This document shows positions 50,036 to 60,985 of a DNA stretch of 64,000 nucleotides, piece after piece; positions within the stretch are counted from its first letter, which is position 1, and each line of letters begins with the position of its first letter. A program made the translations under genes and the position numbers. The DNA lies in NCBI GenBank assembly GCA_024734555.1, contig JANPWX010000080.1, forward strand, positions 2,073,939 to 2,137,938. The letters are read 5' to 3'. This DNA comes from Trochalopteron elliotii (lineage: Eukaryota; Chordata; Aves; Passeriformes; Leiothrichidae). The notes under the pieces are model-generated. The model saw nothing but the letters and a program-made list of their open reading frames with translations. It was not told where the DNA came from and ran no database searches.

Positions 50036-50850
50036 ACCTTTAAGCAAAGAGAATACAGACGCATAAAACCGACCCTATGCCCAGTTACACGTTTCCAAGC
50101 TTAAATATTGCAAAGTGCTATTTATGGTATCATTTCTCCCTGTAGCTGATCAGTAAATCCAGCTTGTGGAAACCAACACGGTATATTTCTGCATGCAGGG
50201 CTCCTTCTTCATTGTGTGAAGAACTTAATGTAATGATTTCAGATCTTATTTGATGAAGTGCCTGATGCAGGTAACCTCCAGCAGGTTATACAAGGGGGTG
50301 TGTTGTTTGAGTAGTCAAAATATGGGTTTAGGTAGCACAGATGCACCAGTTATTCTGACTGCCAGGAGCCTCTGGAGCAATCCTGCTGTGCCTGCTCCAG
50401 TATCAACCCACCTGGTGTTAGCTACTCTGAAAAAGTTCCACAAACTCTTGAACAGATAGTTACCCACCTAATCCACTTACTTAGAAACTTCAAAGTCTTA
50501 AAAGTAAAGAACCAGAAAAGAGACATTCAGCTGGCACTGAGAGAAGTGAAATCCTTTTGAGGAGAAAAAGAGACAGCTAAAACTACAAGTCTCAGGCGTA
50601 AAGTTTTTCTCTAAATGAGAAAGAAAAATCTCTGCAGCTGTGGTGTGTTTTCAGTGTACTTTTTTTCTGGTTAAAATAAAAGTTTAGTGGTGTTTGCAAA
50701 GCTGTAGACTTATAAGTCAATTTGATAATTGAACAGTTCTTTCGAGCCCTTGTGCTACTACCAAAGGCTGTCAGCACAGATCAGCCAGGATGTGGAGCAA
50801 GTCTGGTCAGGATGTAAGCAAAACTATTTCACTCTGCTCTTCATTCTTAG

Positions 50851-50958
50851 GCCATTATGACTTTAGGATGGCAAATCTGTCAAATTTGCAATTTCCTCCA
50901 GTAATAGAGTTTTGGCAGAAGCTGATGCTGGTGCTGTACTGTACTCATGCACAGTTAG
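50851..50958 (+). CDS. Candidate 108-base coding exon (plus strand)
   Basis: The acceptor ctgctcttcattcttag is strong, and the donor TAG followed by GTAACC is moderate. One frame is open across all 35 whole codons and reads like protein (HYDFRMANLSNLQFPPVIEF, then a hydrophobic helix). It starts with two leftover bases and ends with one, and that base joins in frame to 55004-55076. No family is recognised. It competes with the minus-strand exon model. Confidence 0.25.
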
Positions 50959-53039
50959 GTAACCAATGCATGCTCCATTTGAGAGAGGCACAGAAAGCTT
51001 CTCAACGTTACTGCATTATAGTCTCTCTTTCAGTGCTGAGCTCAGCTGCTGAGAGCAGAGGAGGTGTGAAAAGGCTTGTTAATAGAAGTCTGTTTAGATT
51101 TCATTACTCTGAGTAGCCAGATCAAGACATTACACCTTGCCAACTCTCTGAGAATTTGTCCTCTCTGGAAAAACTTTCTTTCCAGCACTGAATATCCTTC
51201 CCAATTGAATATGCAGTGCAAACAGAACTCTCTTCTGCTTCCTTTGATTAACAGACAGTGGAGATTGCCTTCCATTTGTAGAAAATGGAGCAGGAAAGAT
51301 GAAGGAAAGAGCCAGGGAGATCTTGTTTCTACTCAGACACACCAAAGAAGCCTCCAGCTCAGCCTTTCATTTTTTAGCTTTCTGTTTCCCTCCTGTTTTA
51401 GAAAGGGGAACTCCTTTGAGTTACAGGAGGAGCAAAGGTGACTGATGTGGAGGATAGACTAAATGTGGCAGTTTGGCAGATTGGTATTGCATGAATGCCA
51501 AAAGCATTGGGGAAGGTGTAACTCACTGATTGATCCATGAGATGGGCAATTATAGGTTGGTTATGTTCAGCTCAGAGCTGGGTTTGGGGAAACCATGTCT
51601 TAGCAAGCCCCAGCCTGACTTCTGCATTGTGCCAAAAGCATTTTATTGGCTAGATCCAGAGAAGCCTCCAAGCAAGGCTGACTGGAAGAGGGGTGCAGTG
51701 AACCACAAAGAGCTCTCCCAAAATCTTAATTTCTTCCTCTTCACAATGGTTCTGGCCTCAGTGAAATAAAAGTGAGCATTTCTGAATGAAAGCTGTAGCT
51801 ATGGAAGTGTCTTTGGCTATGTGACGAGCCCTAGTCTTTAACCAGTCTGAGGATTTCAGTGATGTTCTTCAGTTTACTGTAAGAGAAAAATACCAACCTG
51901 TGGTAGACTTGGCATGGGCAGGCTTTTTCTCTCCTAGAAAATTAAACCTCCATTTTAATCACTGTGATTTTCTTTTGTTGTGGTCTTTTTAATGCTCTGA
52001 AAGTTTAACTTAGATATTTATTAAAGTTTTTAAAGACTTAACTCTTGATGAAAGCAGATATAGCCTTGTAAGCTTAAGTGCTACCGTACCTTTCTCTTTC
52101 CGCATATGCACTCAACTGAATACCCTGAAAAAAGAAATTATATATGTATACAGATTTCAAAACCCAACTAGTAATAAATGACAAGAAATAGGTCCTGGAA
52201 AGCTGAGTCAGTCTAGTTCACCATATATTCCACTGTGTTACACTTTCATTATAAATTCAAAATAAATTACAAAGGTTAGTAAAATCTAATTTCACTTTTT
52301 TTTTTTCACCTGTCCAATTGTATTTTCTAAATAAGTCTCAAATTTAAATGATTAATGACCTAACTTAATCAAAAGGAAAATTATTCCGAGAAGAACACAT
52401 TTTAAATAGCACATTTCCATACACGTATTTTACATTGTTACTGAGTGATAACCTAATACAGTTAATTAGTACCTTTCTCCCTAATATAACTTATTTGTCA
52501 TCACGAGTAGCATTTAGCCCTTTTCATCTTGCCATAGCTTTTGGTGTTAAGTGCTCGCAGTACCTTGCCCCGTCAGGAGATGCAGAAGGGTGATGTTTCA
52601 TTTATCCCAGAACTGCAATTTTTTCTGTAGAGTTACTTAACAAAAACATTTTGTTATATGGAGTGGTTAGTGATGTAGTCATTGAAGTCAATATGACTTT
52701 CACAACTGATGTCAATGAGAAGAGGACTGTGTTAACTGTGACTGTGTCACCCCAGTAAAAGATGAACACTGTGCTCTTTTAAGTAATATATCACACCCAT
52801 ATTTTGAGGGCATCACTTGTAAAAAGTGCCCTGGAAAAGGAGGGAAGAATTGTGCGTGTTATTGCAAAACTTACCTTCTAAATTCTGTTTCTAGTTGCGA
52901 GAGAAAATATAAAATGTAAGGCATCTGCTTTATTAATGTTTATTTAAACTGTCTTCTGATATATTGCCTTTCTGATGCTACGTGGTGTTCTCCTGCACTA
53001 TTTCCCAGCATGATGGCTAATGTCCTGCTCTGAAAATTA

Positions 53040-53460
53040 TCCATTAAAATTTTATCAATTTTGCGTTTTGGTGAGACAGTAGGAGGAAATGCCATTGGAA
53101 AATTAGATTCCTCTTTGACATCGGGCGCCCAGTCAGCAATCCAATCCCATGTGTTTCTACTGAGACATTAGGATTTGATATAATTTTGGGCAGAAAACAT
53201 TTTAAAATGAAACAATTGAATTTTCTGGATGGTCGTGGGGACCACTTAGCTTAAGAGAATACACTTCCAAATCAAAAGCCTTTCAATCATTCTAAATATT
53301 ATTTGGATGATATTTGCTTTATGTGTAGTAGCAGTTTGAATTTGTATTGAATGTTTGACTGGCTCGTGCTCGCATAGATGATGTATGAAATTATTATTTC
53401 ATATTTTTCTAGTGTTTGCATTGCAAGTGACATCTGGCTGACAGGAACCTGGAGAAATGG
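53040..53460. promoter_or_regulatory. Possible conserved non-coding element
   Basis: This is a long unique segment without sizeable frames. It includes scattered CG dinucleotides (atcgggcgcccagtc, ggtcgtgg, ctcgtgctcgcat), unusual for this AT-rich background, together with CAATCA/ATTA words. Retained CG sites inside otherwise AT-rich non-coding DNA often mark constrained elements. This is inference from composition only. Confidence 0.22.
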
Positions 53461-55003
53461 GATACAAAGTGAATGCTGCAGTTACCACGGTATCATATTT
53501 ATCAAAAGGCTTAAGGTTGGTCTGTCTTTGTTTCACATGTGAAACTAACAGCAATGAAAAAGAAACAGCACTTCTTTTATTTAACTGAGATGCTTAGAAA
53601 ATGAAGATGTATGAAGAAAAATAGTTAATTGTATACTACATTCTATTCATTTAATTAATTTATGTAGACAATCGTGTACTGGCTGAAAGACAGTTCTCAA
53701 CTTGTATAGAGGGGATGGTTTTGTTGCTATTATACCTTTTGATTTTGGCTAATGTTATATATAACTCATACACACTATATCACAGAGATAGGGAAGTCTG
53801 GAGCAAGCTACTATAGCAGACTGGCACAGTTCTTTTTAAAATTAGTGTTCAGCTGCACAAATCTAAAGGTAGGTTGATTATAATTGTGTTATATCTTAAA
53901 AATGTACCTGTTGAAATCCTGTTTTTAACGAAACTCTTGCCCCAACACTTTTTCATTAAGCTCTTGATGTGTCACTTGTCTAATGGCAAATTTGAATTTG
54001 TAAATTCTTGACTAGAATACAGGTTTTAAAAAATATTATATAGTTTGAAATGTTATGAAAACTTACAATTTAGAAATATGAGCCCAGCCTTTAAAAAAAG
54101 GCATTTTCCTAATGCATGCAGTTTGTGAGGAAGCTCTGCTGATGTGTTACAGGCTAAAACCAAAAGTGATACAGGAAAGTGTCCAGTTTCTGGCCGTGCC
54201 CTGGTGTCTACACTGGCTAGAAGTGTCTCTTGGACATTCTTAGTCACTATCTTACTGTCTTTCATGCTTGTTGGTTATAAAGACTGTGGAATCCATGTGA
54301 GGAAAATGGGGGAATTTGTAATGCTTGGGACATGTCCCAGCCATCCTGGGAAGGAAGGAATCTGGGGGCTGTTCCCTGTATGCCAGTAGAGTTCAGAAGA
54401 GAAAAGCAAGAAGAGGTTGTACAGAGATAGTGAGGTGGGTAGAACAATCTAGGAGAGGAAAAGTCTGCCTGACAGAGACAGAGAGACGGCAGACCAAGTA
54501 ATCAAAAAATAATTGCATCTCTACCGCTGTCGAGTGATTTTCTGATCTATGAAGTTAACAAGCTGAGAGCACTCAGCATCTTCCAGAACTTAGACCTTTG
54601 CTTTTAAACAAATAAAAGATCCAGCTGTGTGGTCCAATTCACAGGAAGCAAGAACAGTAGTTTTTCTTTAGGTCTGCAATTGCAAGGTCAAATTGGGAAA
54701 CTTAAAAAAAAAAACAACAAAAAGAAGTGAACCAAAATATGAAAAACTGGGGGCAAGAAATACAAAGCAAAACATTGCCAAATTGTTCACAGAGGAAAAT
54801 TTTATTCCCCTAAGTGAACCTCAAGAAGAGCCTGTCTATTTACTGATGACAGAGAGCATTTCCCTGTCCTCCTTTATTAGGCATTTGGCAGTGTGAATAC
54901 CTTCACTCTATTTTTCGCACTGCTTTTGCAAACATCTCCAGTCAATAAAGACTGGACTTATCCATTGCCATACTTGTCTTTTCTATTTATTTTTTTTTGT
55001 CAG

Positions 55004-55076
55004 ACAACCAAGCAAAGTTCACTGAAACGTTGATCACTTCAGACCAGCAAAGTATCAAATTAGAGCATTTAGAGCA
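55004..55076 (+). CDS. Candidate 73-base coding exon (plus strand)
   Basis: An outstanding acceptor (ctatttattttttttttgtcag-type tract ending at 55003) is followed by one open frame of 23 whole codons. It is hydrophilic and protein-like (NQAKFTETLITSDQQSIKLE), and it runs to GCA followed by GTAAGTG. The other two frames close quickly. It begins with two bases of a codon and ends with two, in phase with 50851-50958 before it and 56941-56983 after it. The frame would hit TAA if not spliced at the donor. No family is recognised. Confidence 0.3.
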
Positions 55077-55465
55077 GTAAGTGTTCTGAGCCAAGCAATG
55101 AGAAAGAACTGAGCAGAAAGACAAAGAGCTCATGCTGCAGCACAGTCTAAGCCTGGTTTCCTAAGCATTGCATAGTAGTTCTTTTCAGCAGTTTGTGAAC
55201 CATGCAAACGCTATATATGATTCACTGGGATATGCTTTGCAATTTCAGATGAAGATCACAAATTATTTACCTTGTACTAGTTTAGGATATTGTGACAAAG
55301 AATTTGTCATGAGGAAACACTAGGTACATTGTGACTTAAAAAAACAACCAAAATAAAAGCAGGTACTCATGGAGCCTTTCTGAATGGGTACTATTCACTG
55401 TGGTGATTCCTATGTGCTAGGATGGTTGGTTGTTGATGGATTATTATGGAACACAGTCTGCTTAC

Positions 55466-55554
55466 CTGTTTTCCATATTGTCATTTACTCTTTTTGAACA
55501 TGACATCTTTCTTTGGGTTCCTTTAGAGCTCAAAAGACCTGGTATCCATCATAC
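55466..55554 (-). CDS. Candidate coding exon with perfect donor (minus strand)
   Basis: Minus strand. The donor is CAG followed by GTAAGC. Two acceptors are possible: attcgttgctttag (exon from 55554) or the nested ggataccag (exon from 55538). With the nested one, a frame of 23 whole codons is open and basic (SSKGTQRKMSCSKRVNDNME). The outer acceptor reads a TGA in the same frame at once. It ends with two bases of a codon. The pyrimidine tract of the nested acceptor is poor, so this is weakly supported. Confidence 0.2.
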
Positions 55555-55641
55555 CTAAAGCAACGAATGTATCCAGGCTCTCCTTGTGGGAGAGTGGGAC
55601 TGGGTGGGCCAGACCCCTATTTGAAATTTTTATGCAATGTG

Positions 55642-55658
55642 TCTTACTTACTTACTTA
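55642..55658. repeat. (CTTA)4 microsatellite
   Basis: Four tandem CTTA units are followed by a decayed copy (tttacttacta) about 20 bases on. It is a minor simple repeat. Confidence 0.85.
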
Positions 55659-56940
55659 ATTTATTTTACTTACTAACAGAATGATTTGTGTACAGAGATA
55701 TACAAGGTGTCTTGAGCCTCATTTAAGTTTGCAAGTGCTACTGCCTCCTATTGAGCTAAAGTCACAGAAGTTTTCAATTTATTTTTTTCACTTATATTCA
55801 GCTCTGTGTTGTATTGTTACATAATACTTCTGTCTCTACTTTGTGATGTATGAAACAAAGCTGTTCTAGTTTCTTAGCCAATGTTATTTATGCTCTGTGC
55901 TGATGCATATTACACTTTTACTTGTCTACTTCTCTCTCTACCTAGCCACATGCTCAGATTTTATCAGCTTCTGTTTAAGATTGCAGGACTTCCTGCATGC
56001 CAACACAAACAAAAAGCAAGGAAATAAGTGGTTAAGTCATTCAACACCCCATTTACACTACTCTCCTCAGCAATCTTTCTCAGTCCCAACTAGTTCACTT
56101 CCAACGACCACTGTCCACAGGCTTCCAACTTCACCGTGATTGCATGTTTTTTCTTCTGTTTACTATTCAAGACATTGTTTCTTTTTTTCTGCTCCATGAT
56201 TTTGCACTTTCTATCTTGAATATTTGTACCCCAGACTAAGACATCATTATTAATTAAAAATTGAGAAAGTCTGTAGATCATCATTATTTGCAATGTTGCA
56301 GGTTTAAGAGTTGAGAGTCTGGGAAGCACTTCATTCATTGCATTCTTTACTATTGTCCTTTGTGTCCTGAATAGTAAGTCATGCTTCTTCTTAATAGTTT
56401 GCATTTCCAGCCTGTTTCACAGAACAAGAGTAGGTCTGACTTCCTCTATTGCTCTTTTGAACCTTTTTCAGCCTGTGGGGTAAAACAGATTGGTCAAAGG
56501 TCTGTCCCTTTTGAAAGTGGAGTCTTGGTGCTTTCTTCTGTTGGGGGTGAAGGTGAAAGTGAATGAATGACACTCAATATAAACAACCTCTGCTTTTCAA
56601 GAGAAGAGTAGTAGCACCTACATATACTACAGGAACTGAGTTCTCTAGATCATGTAAATGTCAGTTGAAGTACTTGCAAGTGAATTTTGAGGCAATTTTA
56701 AGGAGTGATTTGTATATATAATAAGAGCCAAAGAAAAAGTATTCACTTTTTGTTTAATGACTAAAACTAGTATTAGCTGTGATTAGACTGATGAACTGGC
56801 TGAGACATTTCAATACAATAGCAGACTCTGAATATATTTTTATTTGGCAGAAGGCAGTAGGAAGGGAAAAAAGCCTATGGACATAAGCCATGAACCTGAG
56901 ATTTTTCCCTCTTCCCTTTTCTTCTCCACTTTATTCCCAG

Positions 56941-56983
56941 TTCTTACATCTGGAAGAATCTTTGGATAAACAGCAGTCCTGAG
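56941..56983 (+). CDS. Candidate 43-base exon with a very strong acceptor
   Basis: An almost pure pyrimidine tract of about 35 bases ends in cag at 56940, followed by 43 bases and the donor GAG/GTAATA. One frame is open (14 residues, SYIWKNLWINSSPE). Starting with a single leftover base, it completes the codon left by 55004-55076. Donor strength is only moderate. It is too short to judge as protein on its own. Confidence 0.22.
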
Positions 56984-58084
56984 GTAATATACCATAATGG
57001 CAAAAGCATGCTGAAGAGGGTGGAGTAGAAAAGAAAGGGGAGATTCTGTGTTGATAAATAAATTTTCCTTCAGTTTACCTTCACAAAGTTTCTGGGTAGT
57101 TTAGAAGAGTGTTGTAGAAAAGAATGTTGCCTGCTTGAAACATTGCTTTCCCTAAAGGCTACATAGTATTGGAAGACACTTGTCCTTCTAGATGAGAATT
57201 TCAATTCTTGACCGTGGGTATCTTTGGCTGGACTAAACAAAAAGTGTGGAAGGACTTCAGAGAGCCATTTTTACTCTCTGTTATAGCTAAATGTTGTTGT
57301 GACATCTCTGAAGATCTTGCTGGTGACTCATTTTGGCCTAATTTGTTTAACATTTTGGTAGACTGTTTGCTTTTTCTCCTCTCTGTATTAGCTTTGTATG
57401 GTTGGTGTTGAATTTTGTGCCTTTTTTAAAATGATTTTTTCCATATTAATAAAAATAGACTTTATTTATAGATTTTTGTCTAGAATAAACAAACCCTTCC
57501 AACTCTGCAGATGATTAAATGGAACTCAAAACAGAAAAAAACATAATGTGGAAAGTTGTCATAATGATGGTAATAGCTGTGAATTCCAATAATACTCCTA
57601 GGGATGGCGAAGTACTGAGTGTGTGATCCCCCAGTAGGGATGTTGGTGTCTGTTCCCTGTGTGTGGACTAATCCTTTTTGAAGCACTCCGTACAGATGAA
57701 ATTTGACTCAAAGCTCATCTGAACAGCCCTTTAGTAACAGCTATTCTGAAGTCTAAAATCCTTTAAAAAAATTGTTTCACCATCCATGAAGTTGAGTTTG
57801 GCTCAGATAGCAGAGACCTTGACACCTCAGAAACACAGTGATCCCATTTCATATCTAAAATAAAATGGGATTTAGATTGTTATACCCTAGCCATATCTAT
57901 GTGGTTGGAGACTGCTAAATTCACATGAGAATGCCTGTCTGCTTTCCATCTGACAAATAATGCTGTCTTTCTATCAGCAAAGATTTCAATATATTTTCAA
58001 AGTAATCTTTCCTAGATCAGCAGACTACAGTATTTTATTATTTTGTAGGCTTTTTTCCTTTATGAATGCATCACCAAATTGCAT

Positions 58085-58345
58085 TTAATATCTATTAACT
58101 TGGATTTTTGAAAGATCAAATGGCTTCCACATCTCATGATGTTGTTCTTCATAATTTGTTATTTCTTCCGAATTGATACCACTGCATACTTCGAACTTGA
58201 TTTCTGTTCTCTCATCCGATCTGAAAACAGGATCCTGACAGGAGTCCTGCCTTATGAAAGCATGAACTTCGTGGGAGTAACTATTATACCCCTCTTTTCT
58301 TGAAGGAGGCATTTCTATTACATTTCTGCTCTTCCAGGAGCTCTT
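58085..58345 (-). pseudogene. Protein-like frame, possibly a decayed coding fragment
   Basis: On the minus strand a frame from about 58345 to TAA at 58085-58087 is polar and protein-like (RTEIKFEVCSGINSEEITNY), and an AATAAA signal is at 58034-58039. Just upstream, a second frame (58310-58430) is also protein-like (LEVNDKRLGIWKELLEEQ), as though one reading frame had been broken by an indel. No splice acceptor with a pyrimidine tract separates them. A processed pseudogene or decayed terminal exon would explain this, and so would chance. No parent gene is recognised. Confidence 0.22.
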
Positions 58346-58430
58346 TCCAGATACCCAATCTTTTGTCGTTTACTTCCAGCATTTCAGTTCTCAGAACTGC
58401 TCTGATTAGATGATGTGTTGGTTTTTTCAC

Positions 58431-60870
58431 GTAGTTGAGCTTTTATTTTGCATCTATTAGCACATTCTTACACTGTCCCATCTGCTCTTTGGCTCCCTTG
58501 GCACTTTGTTAAAGTGACTCAATGTCGAAATTTCAAAACATCCAAGTAAATAACACAACCCATTCTTCTGCTACTTTTTCAGAGGGTCAGCTTCCCAAAG
58601 AAAAAAGTAACATTTTTGCAAAGTTATGAAAACAACAGTGAGCAAATCATGAGAGGTGTTGCTCATATTCTTATTCTGTTCTGTTTCTTACACTCTGAAG
58701 TTAACTCTATTATGTGAGACTTCAGTCTAGAGATATCACTGTTTAGTTCTGAAGATGCCTAGAGTACTCAAGCTACAGCTGCTCTGAAAATAAATATACT
58801 ATGCAGTAGCATTTGAATATTCCTGTCCAGAATGATTTTCTCTGTTGATACAGACATTTTTTCATCTATACTATGCATAGCTACTATAAAATACAAAATA
58901 AAAAAAAATATGAAAAATCACCTAGAAGGGAAAATCAGGGGTTTTTTTTCAAACTCTACTGAATAAAAGTCTTAGAAGCCATTGCTTGTTGTGTAACTCT
59001 TGTGAATATATATGTTTCCAGTCAGGGGTGGCTGATGCATACACTATTTTTCCACCTCAGCAGCTTCAGTTTTATAGCTGTTTGCATAGACGTTGTTGGA
59101 GCTATTAGTAGACTATGTGCAAAGGCATGGTATAGGTGTTTTGGCAGACTTATACAAACTTGAGTTTTGCAGTAGCATTAGGCATTGGATCCCAATATGC
59201 ATGTGTCCAGTCACAGTTAATACAAGTTGCAATATTTTGTTGTGAACAGACTTCATCAGTAGTTACAACACTCAGACACAAATGCTCCTGTGGGGGCTCA
59301 TCTGCCCTGTTAGCTATTTGCAGAAGTTTTAAGGTATATTAATCTCACTTGAAACTCTATGCATAAACAAGAGCCCTCTCTAGATATTTATTTAGTTAAT
59401 TTTCTTCAGACTTCAGAACTGATCTGTTCTATTCAGATGTACTTTTTATATTTGTTGCTATTATGTTGTTGGTGAACTGTCGTGTTGTTGATTATTAGGT
59501 TGGCACTTCTGAACAGAAATTTGCATTATGATGCTTCAGCCCATGAAGAGTTCAGATGAACTTGTTTCTTACATTTAAACTTTTAGTTTTAATATTTTGT
59601 TTCCCTTTCACTTTGCAGTCTATTTTTAGCACTATACAATAAAATGATAATGCAAATTTTCTGTTTCTACATGCACACCTATGTACATGTATTTATATAT
59701 ATACTATAGGTTGGGTTTGGGGGTGATGTGCTTTTGAAAGAAAATCCAAAGCCCTCTATTTGCCTGAACAATAGGACTAAGGAAGTTCTAGTATACTTTT
59801 TCTCTTGCTGTCTTTCAATTGCACTCATTTTAGGTCTGGGTATAAATATGTATATGTTTCTAAGTTGGCCGTGCCACAACAACTTCCCCAAAACTTTCCA
59901 TTCACTTGTAAATAAAGCTGAGTTTCTGAATTCTAACTGCTGCCGTTTTATCTGAGAAGTAATGAAGTTTCTGCCTGGACTGGAGGCACTAACCTAGAAA
60001 GATAAACAGAGAGCACATGTTTTGTGCTTGTGAATTATTGTTTGTGGTTTGCTTTGATAATTTTGGCCTTCATATAGGACTAGTTACTTGTAGACAACTG
60101 GCAATTACGATTGAGACTGTGGGTATAATCCATTAATATCCCCTAATTTAATGCAACCATCCAAATTAAACATTCTTCTGTTTTTAAAAAAGCCTGCAGG
60201 TAATGAAATCTTCAGAACATTCATACGTGTAGTATTACATTAGAAAAGTCTAAATTCTGCATTCAAAGACCTGGTAAAGTCCCAAGCTCATATTAATGCA
60301 ACTTCAAGCTTCTAAGGGAATATTTTGACTGTTTGCCATTAGCCCTGTTGCTTATGGAAAAGCAAGGAACTAAACTGGTGCCCGCTGGCTTTGAATTGCT
60401 CTTTTTAGGGGAGGTCAAAACCTGGGCCAAAGAAAATGGGGGGACCCACCCCAGTGACTGTGCCTGATGACATTACCAGATGTATCTAGAGAACAGGAAA
60501 CTACATCTGTGATGTTCTACAAATATTCAGCCTGTGGAAAATGGTGGTATGGGTGGGAAGACTTTCTTATGTCCATGTATTTCTGATTAATCTGATATGT
60601 TAAATGCTAGGTTTTCCAAATGAGGGAACAGTTCCCTTCATTTCTCATTTGGAAGATTTTATCCTGTGAGACCTGGAAAATATTGAGTATGGATTTCTTG
60701 TGTTATATCAAAAAATAGGACAATATTTCAATGAAAATATAAATACTGTTCTTTCATTAGTTTGTATTAATTTTATTAATCCATATAACAGAATGTAAGA
60801 AAACTCATCAGCAAATTACCTCAAAATTGGCAAATAGATAGAAAGGGATCCTCAAATGTGTTTTTCTTAC
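58431..60870. other. Non-coding stretch, no gene seen
   Basis: Frames are 75 codons or fewer, with no splice support. AT-rich unique sequence with no recognised repeats. Confidence 0.5.
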
Positions 60871-60985
60871 CTGGATGTCAGCGTCCTGTAAAACTTGCCT
60901 GTAAGGTGTCTTCCAGTGTCATCAAATCTCTTGTGGGATCATCAGTGTCATCACTCTCAAACAGAGAAAGCAAACCATAAATGAC
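60871..60985 (-). CDS. Candidate coding exon with strong splice sites at both ends
   Basis: On the minus strand a strong acceptor (ttctttcacctgatttttgctag) is followed in phase 0 by a protein-like frame with an acidic centre (LFESDDTDDPTRDLMTLEDT). A GC-type donor, CAG followed by GCAAGT, would end an exact 29-codon exon at 60899. The stronger donor CAG/GTAAGA at 60871 would instead include a TGA at 60878-60880, seven bases before the junction. Both could be used as alternative ends. The other frames are closed. I do not recognise the family, but this has the best combination of splice signals and protein-like sequence in the window. Confidence 0.42.

Noticed and set aside
51076..51441. 121-codon plus-strand frame
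   Set aside because: No flanking splice sites and no domain; overlaps three other chance frames on both strands.
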